Of a stretch of DNA of 64,000 bases, positions 1-12,600 are shown piece by piece (position 1 is the stretch's first letter; every line of letters begins with the position of its first letter). Location of the stretch: the NCBI RefSeq assembly GCF_003073045.1, contig NC_037594.1, positions 22,636,927 to 22,700,926 of the forward strand, given 5' to 3'. Source of the DNA: Pomacea canaliculata (lineage: Eukaryota; Mollusca; Gastropoda; Architaenioglossa; Ampullariidae). Under the pieces are notes generated by a model. That model was given only the letters and a program-made list of their open reading frames with translations, ran no database searches and had not been told where the DNA came from. The translations under genes were made by a program, and so were the position numbers.

Positions 1-68
1 TGGGGCTTGTCAGTGTGTTGTTTTCTATCATCATCGCATCTGGAGCCAATGCATGCTGTAGAACCTAC

Positions 69-3000
69 CTCTGGCCTCTTTCAACTGTTTTCGCTCCTGG
101 TCACGCTGCTCTTTGGAAATCCGTGGAGTCATTCCTAAGGCACCTGTGACAAGACGTCTGGCAGCAGCTACTGTTGTTTCTGGGCGAGGCTTATATGGCT
201 GAAGAAATTCTGTAGAATAAAATGGGCATATCTACGCTTAAGTGAATTACCTCAATAGCTTTAACCAAATTAACATTCTGTGATAGTCTTTTCAAACATT
301 AATTTTCAGTACCAGTAAAGTTGGTCACATGCATGCCACTAAACATGTCAAAGCAAATTTATCATAACTATACAGGCTAATCAACAACTGATCGCTATTA
401 TGAAATGCCATAGAATCATCTTTATGAACTTTTGCTGCCATTTTCTACCCTCTGCACTTTGTACCTTGTTGTCAAGAATACTAGATTTAGAAAGTACCTA
501 AGAAGCCACAATGTTACATCGAACAGAAAATTAGGTCACGCTGGTAAATCACTTTTAAAATTCAGTTTTATTTTTGAACTCTCATAGTGCGATGGGCCAT
601 GATCATGGCTTTGCTGGGAAACATTTGAAGGTGATTTTTATTGCTTTTATTGCAAAGTTCAAGTCTTCTCCTTTCCAAATATGTATAGGTTTCTTAGTCT
701 AATGTTTACCTCAGAGCAGCAATAATAAAAAACAAACTTCCCCCACTGTCATCATCTTCAGTCTAATGTTTTTTTTTTTTACGTAATGCTAAGAGGGTTA
801 AATATTTCAAAGGAACAATAAAACAAAAAAATTAATCTAACCTTGGCATCGACGAGCCTTTGTCCTAGACTGTTTTGAAGCTTCAGATAGCGGATGGAAT
901 TTCATCAGTGGATGAACCATATTCAGTGCCTCGCGAGCTGTTCATGGAGAGGAAAAATATTTATACTTAAAATAGATGATAATATAAATTCTCAATGTTT
1001 CAAAATTAAATAATATAAAGAAAACGTTGAAAATATCTCTGTCTATTAGGAAGGAATGCACATTTGATGAAAAAACATCTACTTACCTGCAACTGCACTT
1101 GCAAACACACCCAATGCATGTGTATCATCAACCCATTTTATATCAAACCCACGACTCCTGAACAAAAGTGTGAAAAATGCATGTGATTTTATACAGAACA
1201 TAGAGACAAAACCATTCAGTAAAAATGAGAATACAATTCTTAAATTCAGTTGTGTATACATTAGGAAAATCCAGACCCAGTGACAACCTTTCTTTTTTTT
1301 TTTTTTTTTAAGTAGAGCTTTTTGTAAGAAGTAGATTTAAGGAATTTGTTGTTGGGGAAAAGATATGATATAAATATGACATAAAGAATAAAAGAAAAAT
1401 TAACTTGATTTTTAAAACTATGGCACCAAACAGTGCACAAATTAGTATGTGAACACTTTTATAACTCAGCGTAGAGTGAACATGTAACTGACTTATCAAA
1501 TAAGATAGGAAACAGAATAGAAGAGAAAAGTGATTGAAACTTGCATAAAGTCTTTAAACACAGTGAGCAAATCTCTTGTCTGGAACTCTGCAGGAAAGTC
1601 GCTTATTTCAATGACATGGCCATATGCTGCAACATAAATGATAAAAGATTGAAAGAATAGATAGCATTAAGTTGTTATCTAAACAGTAATTATGTGTTTT
1701 CAGTCTCACACATGTGCTCTTGACATCAAGTAATGTCTGTAGTAGTTTGTTTTAATTTTTTTTTTTTTGTATATATTATTATTGAAAACAGAATTATACC
1801 TACTTCACTTTTTCATTCAGGATTAACAAATAGTAAATACGATTAAGATAACAAAGCCAATGAAACTGCCTAGGGTGCACATTATGAGGTTCATCTATTA
1901 AATTTATGTGTGATAATATTTCACTAGCAGTGGCAATGCAATTTATTTAAGTTCAGTTTTAAGTAATGGAAGGTGTCCTTTGCAGTGAGATAAAAAAATC
2001 ATGCACCTTTTGAGGTATCCACAGAAAAGGAAACAAAAAAACAACAGCCTGCAAGAAAAGTTGCTAGATCACAAAAGTAAGTCATTTTTAAACAATATTT
2101 TATACCTTCTGAGTCCATATCTGGCTCTCTGGCCTGGTAACTCAAGTAGTTGATGTTCGCCTTTGACGTACTGATTTTCACATCCCCAACATAAGCTGTC
2201 AACTGATGAAAATTTCCTTTAACTTTTATTAATATACCACTTTCAACACTCTAGCCAGCAGTAAATGATTTATTTAATGGTACTGTAATACACTTTTGAC
2301 ATTAATAACCATCGATCCAGAATTTAAACATTCACCTTACTATAACTTAGAATTTCTTGTGAAATACATTCTTGCTGAACATTATCAGCCTCCAGCACAC
2401 CCTAATCACGCAACCCATGTGAATCTTACCTTTGGAGCTAAGGATTCCTTTTCTCTATCCTTATGCCAATGTCAAGCCCTCCCTAACCCCTCCCCAAGAA
2501 ATGGAAAAAAACTTAAAATGATATGTTTTACCAATCAATTATGCATTAATCTTCTTTAACAGCACAAAACAAGGAAAGTTTTTTCCTTATACAATGCTCA
2601 AATTATGCTGGAATTAATGTCAGATACTTGATTGGATATGGCAACCCATCTACAGCAGATATCAATTTTAAAAGTTACTTTTTAGGAACACCCCAATTTC
2701 AAATAAACACATAAATTTTAGAACATGTGTTTTTGCATACACACACACAGAGCTTACCTCTTCCATTGCTGAGGGGTTAAGGCAGTCTCCATTATCATCA
2801 AAAATGTTATCCCATGAATCCTCCTCATTATCTCCCTCCGCAACAATATTCTTTTTTATCTTATTTCCAAAAGAAATGTCTGTTGCTGGATTAAATTCTG
2901 CTGCTCTGATTGTTTTTGTTGAAAGATCGTCACTTTCTTGAATGTTCTTTGAATTTACTATCATACAAGATGAAATAAGATTAGAATTGTCTATTTCACT

Positions 3001-5655
3001 TTTGTCTTGAAGATCCTCAATATCTCCAGGACTATCAACTTCTTCTTGCCCTGACTTCACCCTCTCAGTTCCACTAAACACACCTGGCATATGTTCTGTC
3101 AAAGAAATACAATCTGAGATCATTTCTGATGGTAGTATTTTTTCAATAGCTGTGAAAGGCTTTGATTCATAAACTTCACCTTGTAGGAAATTAGTAAGCT
3201 GTCTTTTTTCTGAAATGATGTTTTGGCCTGCAGTTTCTGGTTCACCAGCCAATGTTTGAGCAGATGGCGCACTTTTGTCTTTTTCTGCTATATTTTCATG
3301 CTGCAGAAAATTACTTTGCGGAGAATGATCCTCATCTGAAACTAAGGTACAGCCAGATTCCCCAGATAACTGTTCTTGAGGAAAATAATTTGGTAAACTA
3401 TTTTCTTGTTTACCAGGCACATATTTATTTCCAGGCTGCATTGTCTGGAAATGTTCCCCATGTTCCAAGGACAGCACAGGCACTTCTTGCAACATTTCTT
3501 CCAATCCTTCTGCTGGAAGAGTTGATGTGTCTGATCTGGAAATGAAGTTTATCTCATGAGAGGGGTCTTCTGGCACTGCACAATGATCATCAGGATCCTG
3601 ATCACATTTTAAGTGCTTAGAAGGACATTCCTTTTCCTGAGAGTGGCTACCATTTTCCTTTTGTAGACACCTAAACCTTTTATTGTTTTCTGCATAACTT
3701 TCCTTGCTACCCATTATATCATCCATATAACTTAACCTCTCTTCTGTGTCCTTTTTCTTGAGCATTTACTTCTGGCTGAATCAATAATGTCCAATGAGCT
3801 ATGTTGACTACTTTCATCCCAAGCATTAAAGTTCAGATGTGATGGGTCAACTTCCATGTCTGTTGTCTTAGCGCTTTTACAAGACAATAAACTGTTCTGA
3901 GATAGATCTGACTCGATACTTGTCTCTGTGTTTATAACTTTATCCATTTTCCTGCGAGCCCTCGGAACATACAGCTGAATATCTGGGCGGCTTCCCTTAA
4001 CAGTACTTAACTTTTTAGAAGATGAATCAGATCTGTTCACAGTACTTTCTTGCCCATCACTAGAACTCTTCAGCTCACAAGATGTGTGCTTCTGACCTGA
4101 ACAGTCTGACTGCAGGTTCATGGGCAATGACTGCAGTTTCTTGTCAGTCATACATTTCTTCTTTGCCGTACAGTGTTCCCCAATATCTGCAGAGCAGACG
4201 CAAGCAGTCAATTCCATGCAGATTTTGTCTCTTGTCTCGGGATCGTGCTCTAGAGTAGTACCATTGTCATGCTGCAGATCACGTCGACCTCTTGGGACAT
4301 AAAGCTGCACCTCTGGTTTCTTTGTTCGTCCTTGGCTACATTGCAAAGAAAGATGCAGATTAGTTTTGTTTGCATTGACTATTGAAAATGTTCAGAATGA
4401 AAGAAATATTCTATGTTAAGTCTTTTTCACAATGGCCATAGATGACTTTTCTTGTTGAAAAGAACTCTGTGGCCAATAAATGAGGAAACAGAACAAATAA
4501 AAGGACAGACCCCACTGAACAGCTTTATGTCTTCCTGAATGATCCTCTCTGGTATTAAAACTTCCAAGAATCTAATATCCACTGATACAAGTAAAAACAA
4601 AAAAGTATAAAGGAAACTTGCCCTCTGCCTAAGGTTCTTGAAGATGGTTGACTGAAGGTAGAACTACAGTTCTCTTCCTTTCCAACCAGGGGAAGAACCC
4701 GCGGTCTGTTTGGGGAAAATGCATTGTCCCCTCTTCCCTTACCACGCCCATGTCCCTTTGGTGCTTGGTGCTGGAGCTGTGAACTGGACATTAACAGCTC
4801 TTGACCCTTTGGTCCTCTGCAACACCAAGTAAGAAACAAAACATCAGAAAATGTCAAAATTAACTAGTTATTAACATATAATCCAAGGTATATACTAGTT
4901 AATATATAATCCAAATAGTGTAAACCAGTAATGACAACGAATATACCTTTTAAGTGATTTGCAAAGGCAGACTACAGCTTGCCGTTGAGCTCCTTCACCA
5001 ATCGAAAAACTACCCAGGCCTGGAAAATCTTCAACGCACTTGTGGATAAGGAATCTGTAATAGCTGTGGACTGGTGGGAAAAGCAACACTCTGAAAAAGA
5101 GTATTAGTAATAAGCTATGATTGCTAAAACAAGAATACTTCTGTGACACAAAGTGTCAAAGGAATGTGTGATATGTCAATACTGATTAGAAAACCAACAG
5201 TATTAAGCACATTGAAGGTTCAAAGCTTGGTTGGGTCAGCAGCTGGAAAACTTCCTGCCCACCAGGACTGCATGGCTACCTGATCTATCAAGGAAGCTGA
5301 AAGGTGGTGGGAGGAAATGTCTTCTTAACTCATCTGAAATGTGTTGTTAACTGCATGTGCTGTCCTCTACAGTCTAGTAAACTGTGCTATGTTGGCAGGT
5401 GCACCACATTAAAAACATTTGCTAAACAAGTTAGTGAAAAGGGATAAAATTTTTTAAAAGGAGTTGCATCCCTTAACACCAAATTTTTGTAGATCTTTTC
5501 GTTTTGAAAAAGATGATGTGAAGGCATACATCAATGCAGCTAATCAAACTCATAACTTCAAAGCAGTGAAAAATATATTCTTACTTGTTTATTTTAGCTT
5601 CCTTCATAAATGCAACCAGCTCAGAATGAATGTTGTCCACAAATGAGCTGTCATG
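69..5655 (-). CDS. R3HCC1L: R3H and coiled-coil domain protein (R3HCC1/R3HCC1L-like), 3'-partial
   Basis: Multi-exon gene read right to left. Exons that keep frame: 5585-5655, 4947-5090, 4622-4816, 2758-4335, 2106-2202, 1545-1626, 1087-1157, 842-937, 69-209; the C-terminal end lies beyond the left edge and the first exon with the start codon was not found. The first two exons encode an R3H domain (a single-stranded nucleic-acid-binding fold): VLLFPPVHSYYRFLIHK, then SFSIGEGAQRQAVV. The large middle exon carries two copies of the family motif LYVPRGRR / LYVPRARRK and long acidic, Ser-rich low-complexity sequence. The C-terminal exons contain the signature VIEISDFP, GFDIKWVDDTHALGVF, HPLSEASKQSRTKARRC and LQPYKPRPETTVAAARRLV, typical of R3HCC1-family C-terminal domains. 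The molecular function of the family is poorly known; RNA binding is inferred from R3H. Two introns need GC donors (1543-1544 and 4620-4621). The big exon has a one-base frame break near 3755. Vertebrates have two paralogues; which one this matches best was not resolved. Confidence 0.88.
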
Positions 5656-6683
5656 CTGATTTAAGTAACGGTTATGCAGAATTTGTGCAGCCAGTGTTCA
5701 GATTTTCTGTGACACCCTTAAAACTTCTGGCACAGACTGGAACAGAAAATGGTATAACATTATGATATGTTATTTGATACTGATCGATGGTTTAAAATAC
5801 ATCTAGTTTCCTTGTTTTTTACATGGCGCAGCGTGTATTCTTGTTGACTGTCCTTATCTTTGCTAAAATGTCTACCATTCTTTTCCAGTCGGAGTATTAT
5901 GATGGATTTTGTCAATGTAATTGTTCTTTCCTGCAACTCGATCTTTTCTGAGCCTATGTAGGTGATCAACAATACTTTTGGTTATTTTAGTCTAAATCAA
6001 CGATCAAATAACTTTCTTCATTATAAAACAAAGTCTGAACAAGTATTGTAAGCAGTCATGATATTTTCAACACATTTTCCTGATGGTTCTTCCATGAATG
6101 GCAATCACAACCTGATATCGTTATAGTGACAAGGTCGTATTTACGTTTTGCATGCACATCAACAATCTGATAAATCATTATGACCGTGCTCACTTCTGGT
6201 AATTAAAATAAAGTTTAATAAACTTATTTGTAATTTGTAAGTTCTTATTTGCAATCTCACTTGAAACTTTAGCCGAAATCTAAAAAATCCTCGCTGAAAT
6301 ACGTTCTCTCCGAAAACTCCAGTGCATTCCTAAGTTTTGGTGCTTCTTGCGTGAAACGTACTAGTGCACACGTTTTGGTGACGTCATATGCTTTCCGCCA
6401 ACGCTTTTCCCTGGCGAGAAAAGTCCCCAAAATATATTTTGAGGGCCAGTTTTTTGTAAAACAGTTTATGAAAATAACGTGGTTTTTTTTTCATAGTTAT
6501 ATGTATCTATCACGCATAAATTCTCCACTTCAAATTTTTTAGACTGCATTATTTTGATTTTTTTTATGTCAGCGAGTATAATGAATACAATGACTGATAG
6601 GGGAAATGAAATAATATAAATTTGTTTATGATATTTTTATTTTGTTGACGTGTTATTTTAAAGAAATCCTCTGATAGTTAGAC
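5656..6683. promoter_or_regulatory. Divergent intergenic interval between R3HCC1L and the TIR-SLOG gene
   Basis: About 1 kb separates the first recognised exon of the minus-strand R3HCC1L gene from the proposed start codon of the plus-strand TIR-SLOG gene. It must contain the missing 5' exon(s) of R3HCC1L and both promoters, or a shared one. A perfect CRE palindrome TGACGTCA lies at 6379-6386, inside a short stretch richer in CpG (about 6295-6420) than its AT-rich surroundings. No convincing TATA box was chosen. Promoter role is inferred from position only. Confidence 0.4.
6379..6386. promoter_or_regulatory. Perfect CRE palindrome (TGACGTCA)
   Basis: Exact CREB/ATF consensus octamer in the interval between two divergent genes, about 300 bases upstream of the proposed TIR-SLOG start codon. 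The site is seen directly; activity is inferred from position. Confidence 0.4.
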
Positions 6684-9600
6684 ATGTCAAACAAATCCAT
6701 GGGTAGGCAGTTTCATAAGTTCGTTTTAATTATCGCAGTATTTGTGTGTGTGTGTGGGACAAGTATAGAAGACAGCAAATGAAAGCTTCATTAATACAGA
6801 TGGAATGGGAATGAGAACAATTCAGTAAAAGATTAAATGTAACTCTAAATGTATTAATACGTTTCATAAGCAAATGGGTTTTACAAAGTCACTAAATATA
6901 TTTTGTAATACGTACATTATGAAAAGAAAAAGGTCAGTTACATCAGAAAACAATGCTTTGCATAGCTAATTTTAAATCCATTGTTTGATTTTTAAGACAA
7001 TGGCGACCTGAAGGAAGATACAGTTTTGGTCGGTGTAAACTTGCTATCGGACGGAAGCAAAGAGTACATGTCAAGTCTAGGAGCAATACTGGTAACAACA
7101 GAAGAAATTGCACACCTGACATTGCCGCAGTTGAGACAAAGAATTAATGAACAGATCACATGTTTTCCCTCCAGCTTTAGGTTTTGTTCATCACAAAGGT
7201 AACTTTTGTATTTAAAAACACAGATTAAATAATTCCACACAAAAAGCATATACTTTGTATCACAGATAAAGGGACGGGTGTAGATGTATTTAAAGGCTAC
7301 GATAGAGTACGATAGCTACAGGTCCCTATTTCAGATTAAGATCCAAGACAAGTCTGTCCAGACCTTTGCATTATTATGGTCATTTGGGTGTGTGGAGGGG
7401 GTACTTGCATGTGCATACATTTGCAACAGTTCAAAGAGGAGCATTGTCTGATTTCAGATGGCCCATATCAGCTTTACAGGAAAAGCAGCTGAAACTGAAA
7501 AGTCTCATTTCTCCTGATAAAAACATATTTATTCAACAAGTTTATGGTAATTATACACAGTGTACATAAGATTCATAAATCTTGATTCAAGTCTAATTTC
7601 TGGTTCTGTGTAAAGCTACCTTAAATAGATTATTGTTGTCTGCTAATTTTTGTTGAGACTATAATAGTGTACAATTTATAATCTTGCTAGGTCTAAATGT
7701 GAATCTCAACTATATCAAACTGCAGAAATCAAAAGCCATCTTAAAGCTGGAAGCAAGGTATTTTAATACTAATAATAAATGGGTGATTTATATAGCACAT
7801 AATCATGCTCACAAAGAAGCATGCTCTTAGTGCTTAAGACAAGTAGGAGATATGGACAGAATATGAGGGATGAAAGGAGAAACAACTATGCAGACAAATA
7901 ATAAAAGACAGACATAGAAGACACAAAGAGTAATCACAATAAACAATAAGGATGGAGAATGTCATAAATCTGCACAGGTAATCTAGTCAACTGACTAATC
8001 ACTATGTTGATTGGTGTAAAAAGTAAATATTCACAGATGTAAGGATCTGAAAGAATTTCCCCAATAATAATAAAGATGTGATATCATTTTTAAGCTTTGT
8101 TGTTTTTTAGAAAAACCAAAGATTGGCATCAAAAACAAGGCAGGCATACCACTTGGCTTTGTTTTCTCAGAGCCGGAGCAGACTTTAGCAAACCTTAGAT
8201 CTGTGTTAAACAGGGAGGTAAGATGAGACTTTTTAACATAAGAAAAACTAAAACAAAACTTTTTGGGGATAATTACTAATTTGTCATTGACCATGATGCA
8301 TTTTTGTGGTCTAGTTGCTGCCCTATACTCCACTGGGGATGAATAGGAATGAGAAGAATTATGCATTTCTGGATATTTAGATGAGACATCTTTCCATGTT
8401 TTACAAAAGAAATTTTTTTTTAAAAAATCACCCCTGCTGTTGCTACTAAACAGATCATGCTTACATAAAGATGCATTGCTGCCAATCACAGTTCTGTATA
8501 CAGGCATTGAAACCTGTTAAAAGTGTTGTAGCATTTGGGACAGGTAGTATTGGAATGCTGTTGTAGAGGTGCTTTGACATTTCTGCCTGTTGGAAATTGT
8601 GTACCTTGTATAATTACACATAGCATTATCAATTATAATTATTATATCAATTATAGGTGAACATATAACTTAATGTGACTTATATCCATTGTGTTAAAAG
8701 TTATAAATAGAATTTTAGGTATGAGGACCACTCTAGTGCATATACTCTAGAGAGGTATTTTTCAGTCCAAAGAAACTTAGGAGGACTTTTTTTTCAATAA
8801 TGAGTTTATAATTAACATAATTTCATAAGTCTATCAAGTTTATATGGACAAACAAAAATTTACAAAGGAATATGCAAAAATTTACATCCTTAGAGTCCTG
8901 TCTGTTCAGGTAGCATTCTTCAGTGGAATTCATGATAAGTATCAGTTTCTGGATGGAAATGGCTGGCCAGTCAACAAACCTATGGAAGACTCTACCTGGG
9001 TTTCTGAGGTGCTTCTTAGTTCTTGTGTTTTGGTGTGTTCTGACTTTTGTGGTGTTGAAGCTGATGATGTTGATGGAAGCCCATCTCTACCCAGGGAGCC
9101 TCCCAATAAAAGACATAAAGGGTAATTACAAAAAAGGAAATGATGTATGTGTATATATAATAATAATGAAACTTATAATGTGCAACATCACATCTAAAGT
9201 AGATCACACTCTCTGCACAAACCAATAATGATAAATGAAAGATAACAGCAAATGAACAGTGAGGTACATATAGGCACGCTGAACAACATAAAGATGGTGT
9301 ACAAAAGTAGAATGTAAAGCAGTGGATGAAGGTATGAGGGATATAAATAGTTTAAGATGGAGTTGTTATGTGATGGTTAGCATGATAGTATTGCCAAGGA
9401 GTTAAGAATAATAACTCAGGGATAGTACTTGGTATTCTTTGTCAAAACTAGTAAGGTATTAATAGACAATCACAGTGGTGCTTAATTTATGCAGCATAGA
9501 AGCTAAAGTCTTATCAGTAGGAGTGAAAGGAGCTCTGTTTTTACCATTTTTATCTCATTCAGAGTTGTTTAATTCCCTTCTTGAATATTTTAAGATCTTC

Positions 9601-12600
9601 ATCTGTCTTCCCATACACAAAAAGACAATATGTTTAAAAATAAAAGAGAGAAACTAAGTCCCATGTGATAAACTGTGTCCTGAGATGAAAGATGTTATGT
9701 GATAGAGATTGTCATTGAGGACTTTCCATCATATTAAACTTCCCATGTTGATTATTGCATGTAAAGTCTTACATGCTTATAACATAACAGCTTAAGTCAG
9801 TCATGTACTGACAGCAAAATTACATGGCTAGTAGTGTTAATTGACTTCAGTAATGTTGCTAGGCTTTGACACTTTCGCCAGCTTTGAATGCTACACTAAA
9901 ATGCCAAATGTGGACTAGAATTCAGTTTTGATTTGTATTTTTTGAGCATGTGTTGACTGTTTTTTCAAAACTGTATTTACGTTTTATTCTTGTTTACTGT
10001 TTCTAGTCATAAATATTTTGTAATTATTGTGGTTTCAGACTCAAGCAGCTTTCCTTCTCTACCTGCAAAGATTTTGAACGACAGTGGAGCTCAAACAGTT
10101 CTGTTCACCTCTCACCTCCACATTTTGCAACAGCACCAGTCAGCACAGACAGCAACACTGATCATCTCTCGCAGAGCAACACCAGGAAGCAGCTGCTTAT
10201 CAGCTATGTGCGGGCAGAGGCAGCTGAATATGCTGTTCACTTGAAAAACAAGTTGGCAGAACTGGGTCACAGTGTATATCTGGTACGCATTGTGACACAA
10301 AGTCATCTGCCCAGGGCAAACGATGCTAGAGGGACACTTTCTATGTATACAAGAGAAGTCATTTCATTATCAGCTGATTGCTTTATTTGATAGGGAGCTG
10401 ATTTATCCAGCTTTGCATGGTTCAGCTTATTGTGTAGAAGCTTTGTTATCTTGAAATAAAGGTGTGGTAAGGAGAGATTCAGCAGGTGGAAAAGTTTGTT
10501 TGGAGATATCACTTTAGACTTGAATCAGAAAAAAATCTAGGTGATATTTGAGCGTGGCAACAACAAAGAAAGATTTTTAGCAATTAAATCCTAGGATTAC
10601 TTGATAAAGTAATATGTTTCACAACAATCAGCAAATGTCAAATTTATCATGGAAAAAAGTATAGAATTTCTTTAAGTAGGCGTTTTTGTTGTTTTTTTAT
10701 TTGCATTGCAGGATGTTCATGAGATAAAGATTGGTGTAGACTGGCAAGACTCCCTGAACTTTGCAGTCAGCAACTGTGAGATCTTTATCCCACTGGTGAC
10801 ACCAAGATATGGTGAAACACTGTGGACCAACAGAGAGGTTTGTAATTGTTTTTAATACTGCATTTTCTACTTGTTGCAATAACATTTAAAGGGTACAGCT
10901 GCTTTTGTGAGCCTTGTGTGCTGCTTCATATTCTCTCCAACTTGTATAAAGAGAAAGGGAGGAAATTTGACAAGATATGCAATGATGAAGTTGAAAGAAA
11001 AAATAGCAAAACAAAACAAAAACATAAAGCAATAGCCTATAACCAGTCAAAAAACAATTTTATTCCAAAATTGAAAAAGCAGCTTTGTAAAAAGAAAAAT
11101 CTTTGAAAGTGAGTCTCAAAATGTCCACATCAAAAAAATACAAATAATAAGTTTATTCTAATATTGCTGTACAGCACTTATGTATGCATACAATGTATAT
11201 GTATATAAATGTGGATATTTATACTTTTTACTTCTTTTTTTAAGTTTTGGAACTCTCTCGTAAAAATGTGTGTTGTGCAGGTGAAACTGGCAGATGTGTT
11301 GGGAAAGTATATTCTGCCTGTAAGCTTTCTTACAGACTGGCCTCCTCGTTGTTTAGCAATTCAGTTTGCCACAACTCAGTACATTTCTTGTAGAAAGCAA
11401 CAGCAACAACAACAGCTTGAAGAACATGGAAATTCACAAGGTGAGCTGTTTCTGTTAGTTGTCACAGAAACTAGTATTACAGAAAAAGGCATAATCACAA
11501 ACACTTATATTCAAACATATTTGTACTTGAATCTGCACAGAGATGCATATGTTTGTGAGTGAAAATAACCTATACAAGGACATGCACATTTACACCTGTC
11601 TCAATGCACTTTAATTTATGCTTATTTATGTAAGCACGCAACCCTTACACTGGATCATTGTTGCTGTCACTAAAGCCTAAGTATCAACAGATTAAAAGCA
11701 GGTATGTGTCGTACAATCATATTCAATTCTACTATGTTTACAAGTTCAAAAGAGCAGCAGACAGTATATTTTTGTGTTATATATTTTCAGGAGGTAAGGC
11801 TGTTAGCTGCGTAGTAAGTTGGGAAACAGAGGATGTTGAATTCACGGCAGCTGAGATCAGCCAGCGATTGAAGCCCCTTAGCAAATCCACTAAGACACTT
11901 CTCTCTGCTCCTAAACTAGCCAGAATGGTATTGTCACTAAAGCATTTTGAGAAGCTGCATTAATCTTCATTAAAATAAGAAATGCACATATTTTAGCCAC
12001 CAGCTTTAAAGATGCAATTGAAAAATGCTGCTTGTCGAGTTTTCAGGTTTATGTTGTGTAAGTAGTAGTGGAAAAAAAGAATGAATTATCTTTTGTCAAG
12101 TGTAAATATTCTTGTCCTTGCTTCTGTGTACATGTTATGAGAGAAAAGTGTAAATGGAACTTCTCTCAGGATCTAAGGTTATTTTTATAATTTTTATACA
12201 TTACTGCATTTTTATCTTTTATAGGAAACTTTGCAGAGGACCTTCATGGGGAAACTGCCATGCTCAAACCGAAGTTTGTCAGAGCCTGAAGATATTCCAC
12301 CTACTACTAGCAAACCACTAGTTGTAGTGTGTTTGCACCCATTTCAGTCAGATTTTGTGAGTTCTTCATGAATAATTTTATTGTTATCTAGCATCTAACA
12401 ATCATTATTCAATTGCATTATTCTTCATTCTTTCTTTGCTAGTTGATTAAAGGAAAGTAATTTATGTCTTCCAGTGGATAGGTGTTCCCATGTTTTTTTG
12501 GGGTTTTTTTTTGGAAACATTAAATTGTCTTCATTGTCCCTTACTCAGATTTTATTTTTTTTGCTGAATCATTTTAACAGTTTTAAATTTGTTTGAAGTT

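Noticed and set aside
8031..8507. 158-codon minus-strand open frame
   Set aside because: It overlaps, on the opposite strand, an exon of the TIR-SLOG gene and its intron, and has no family resemblance.
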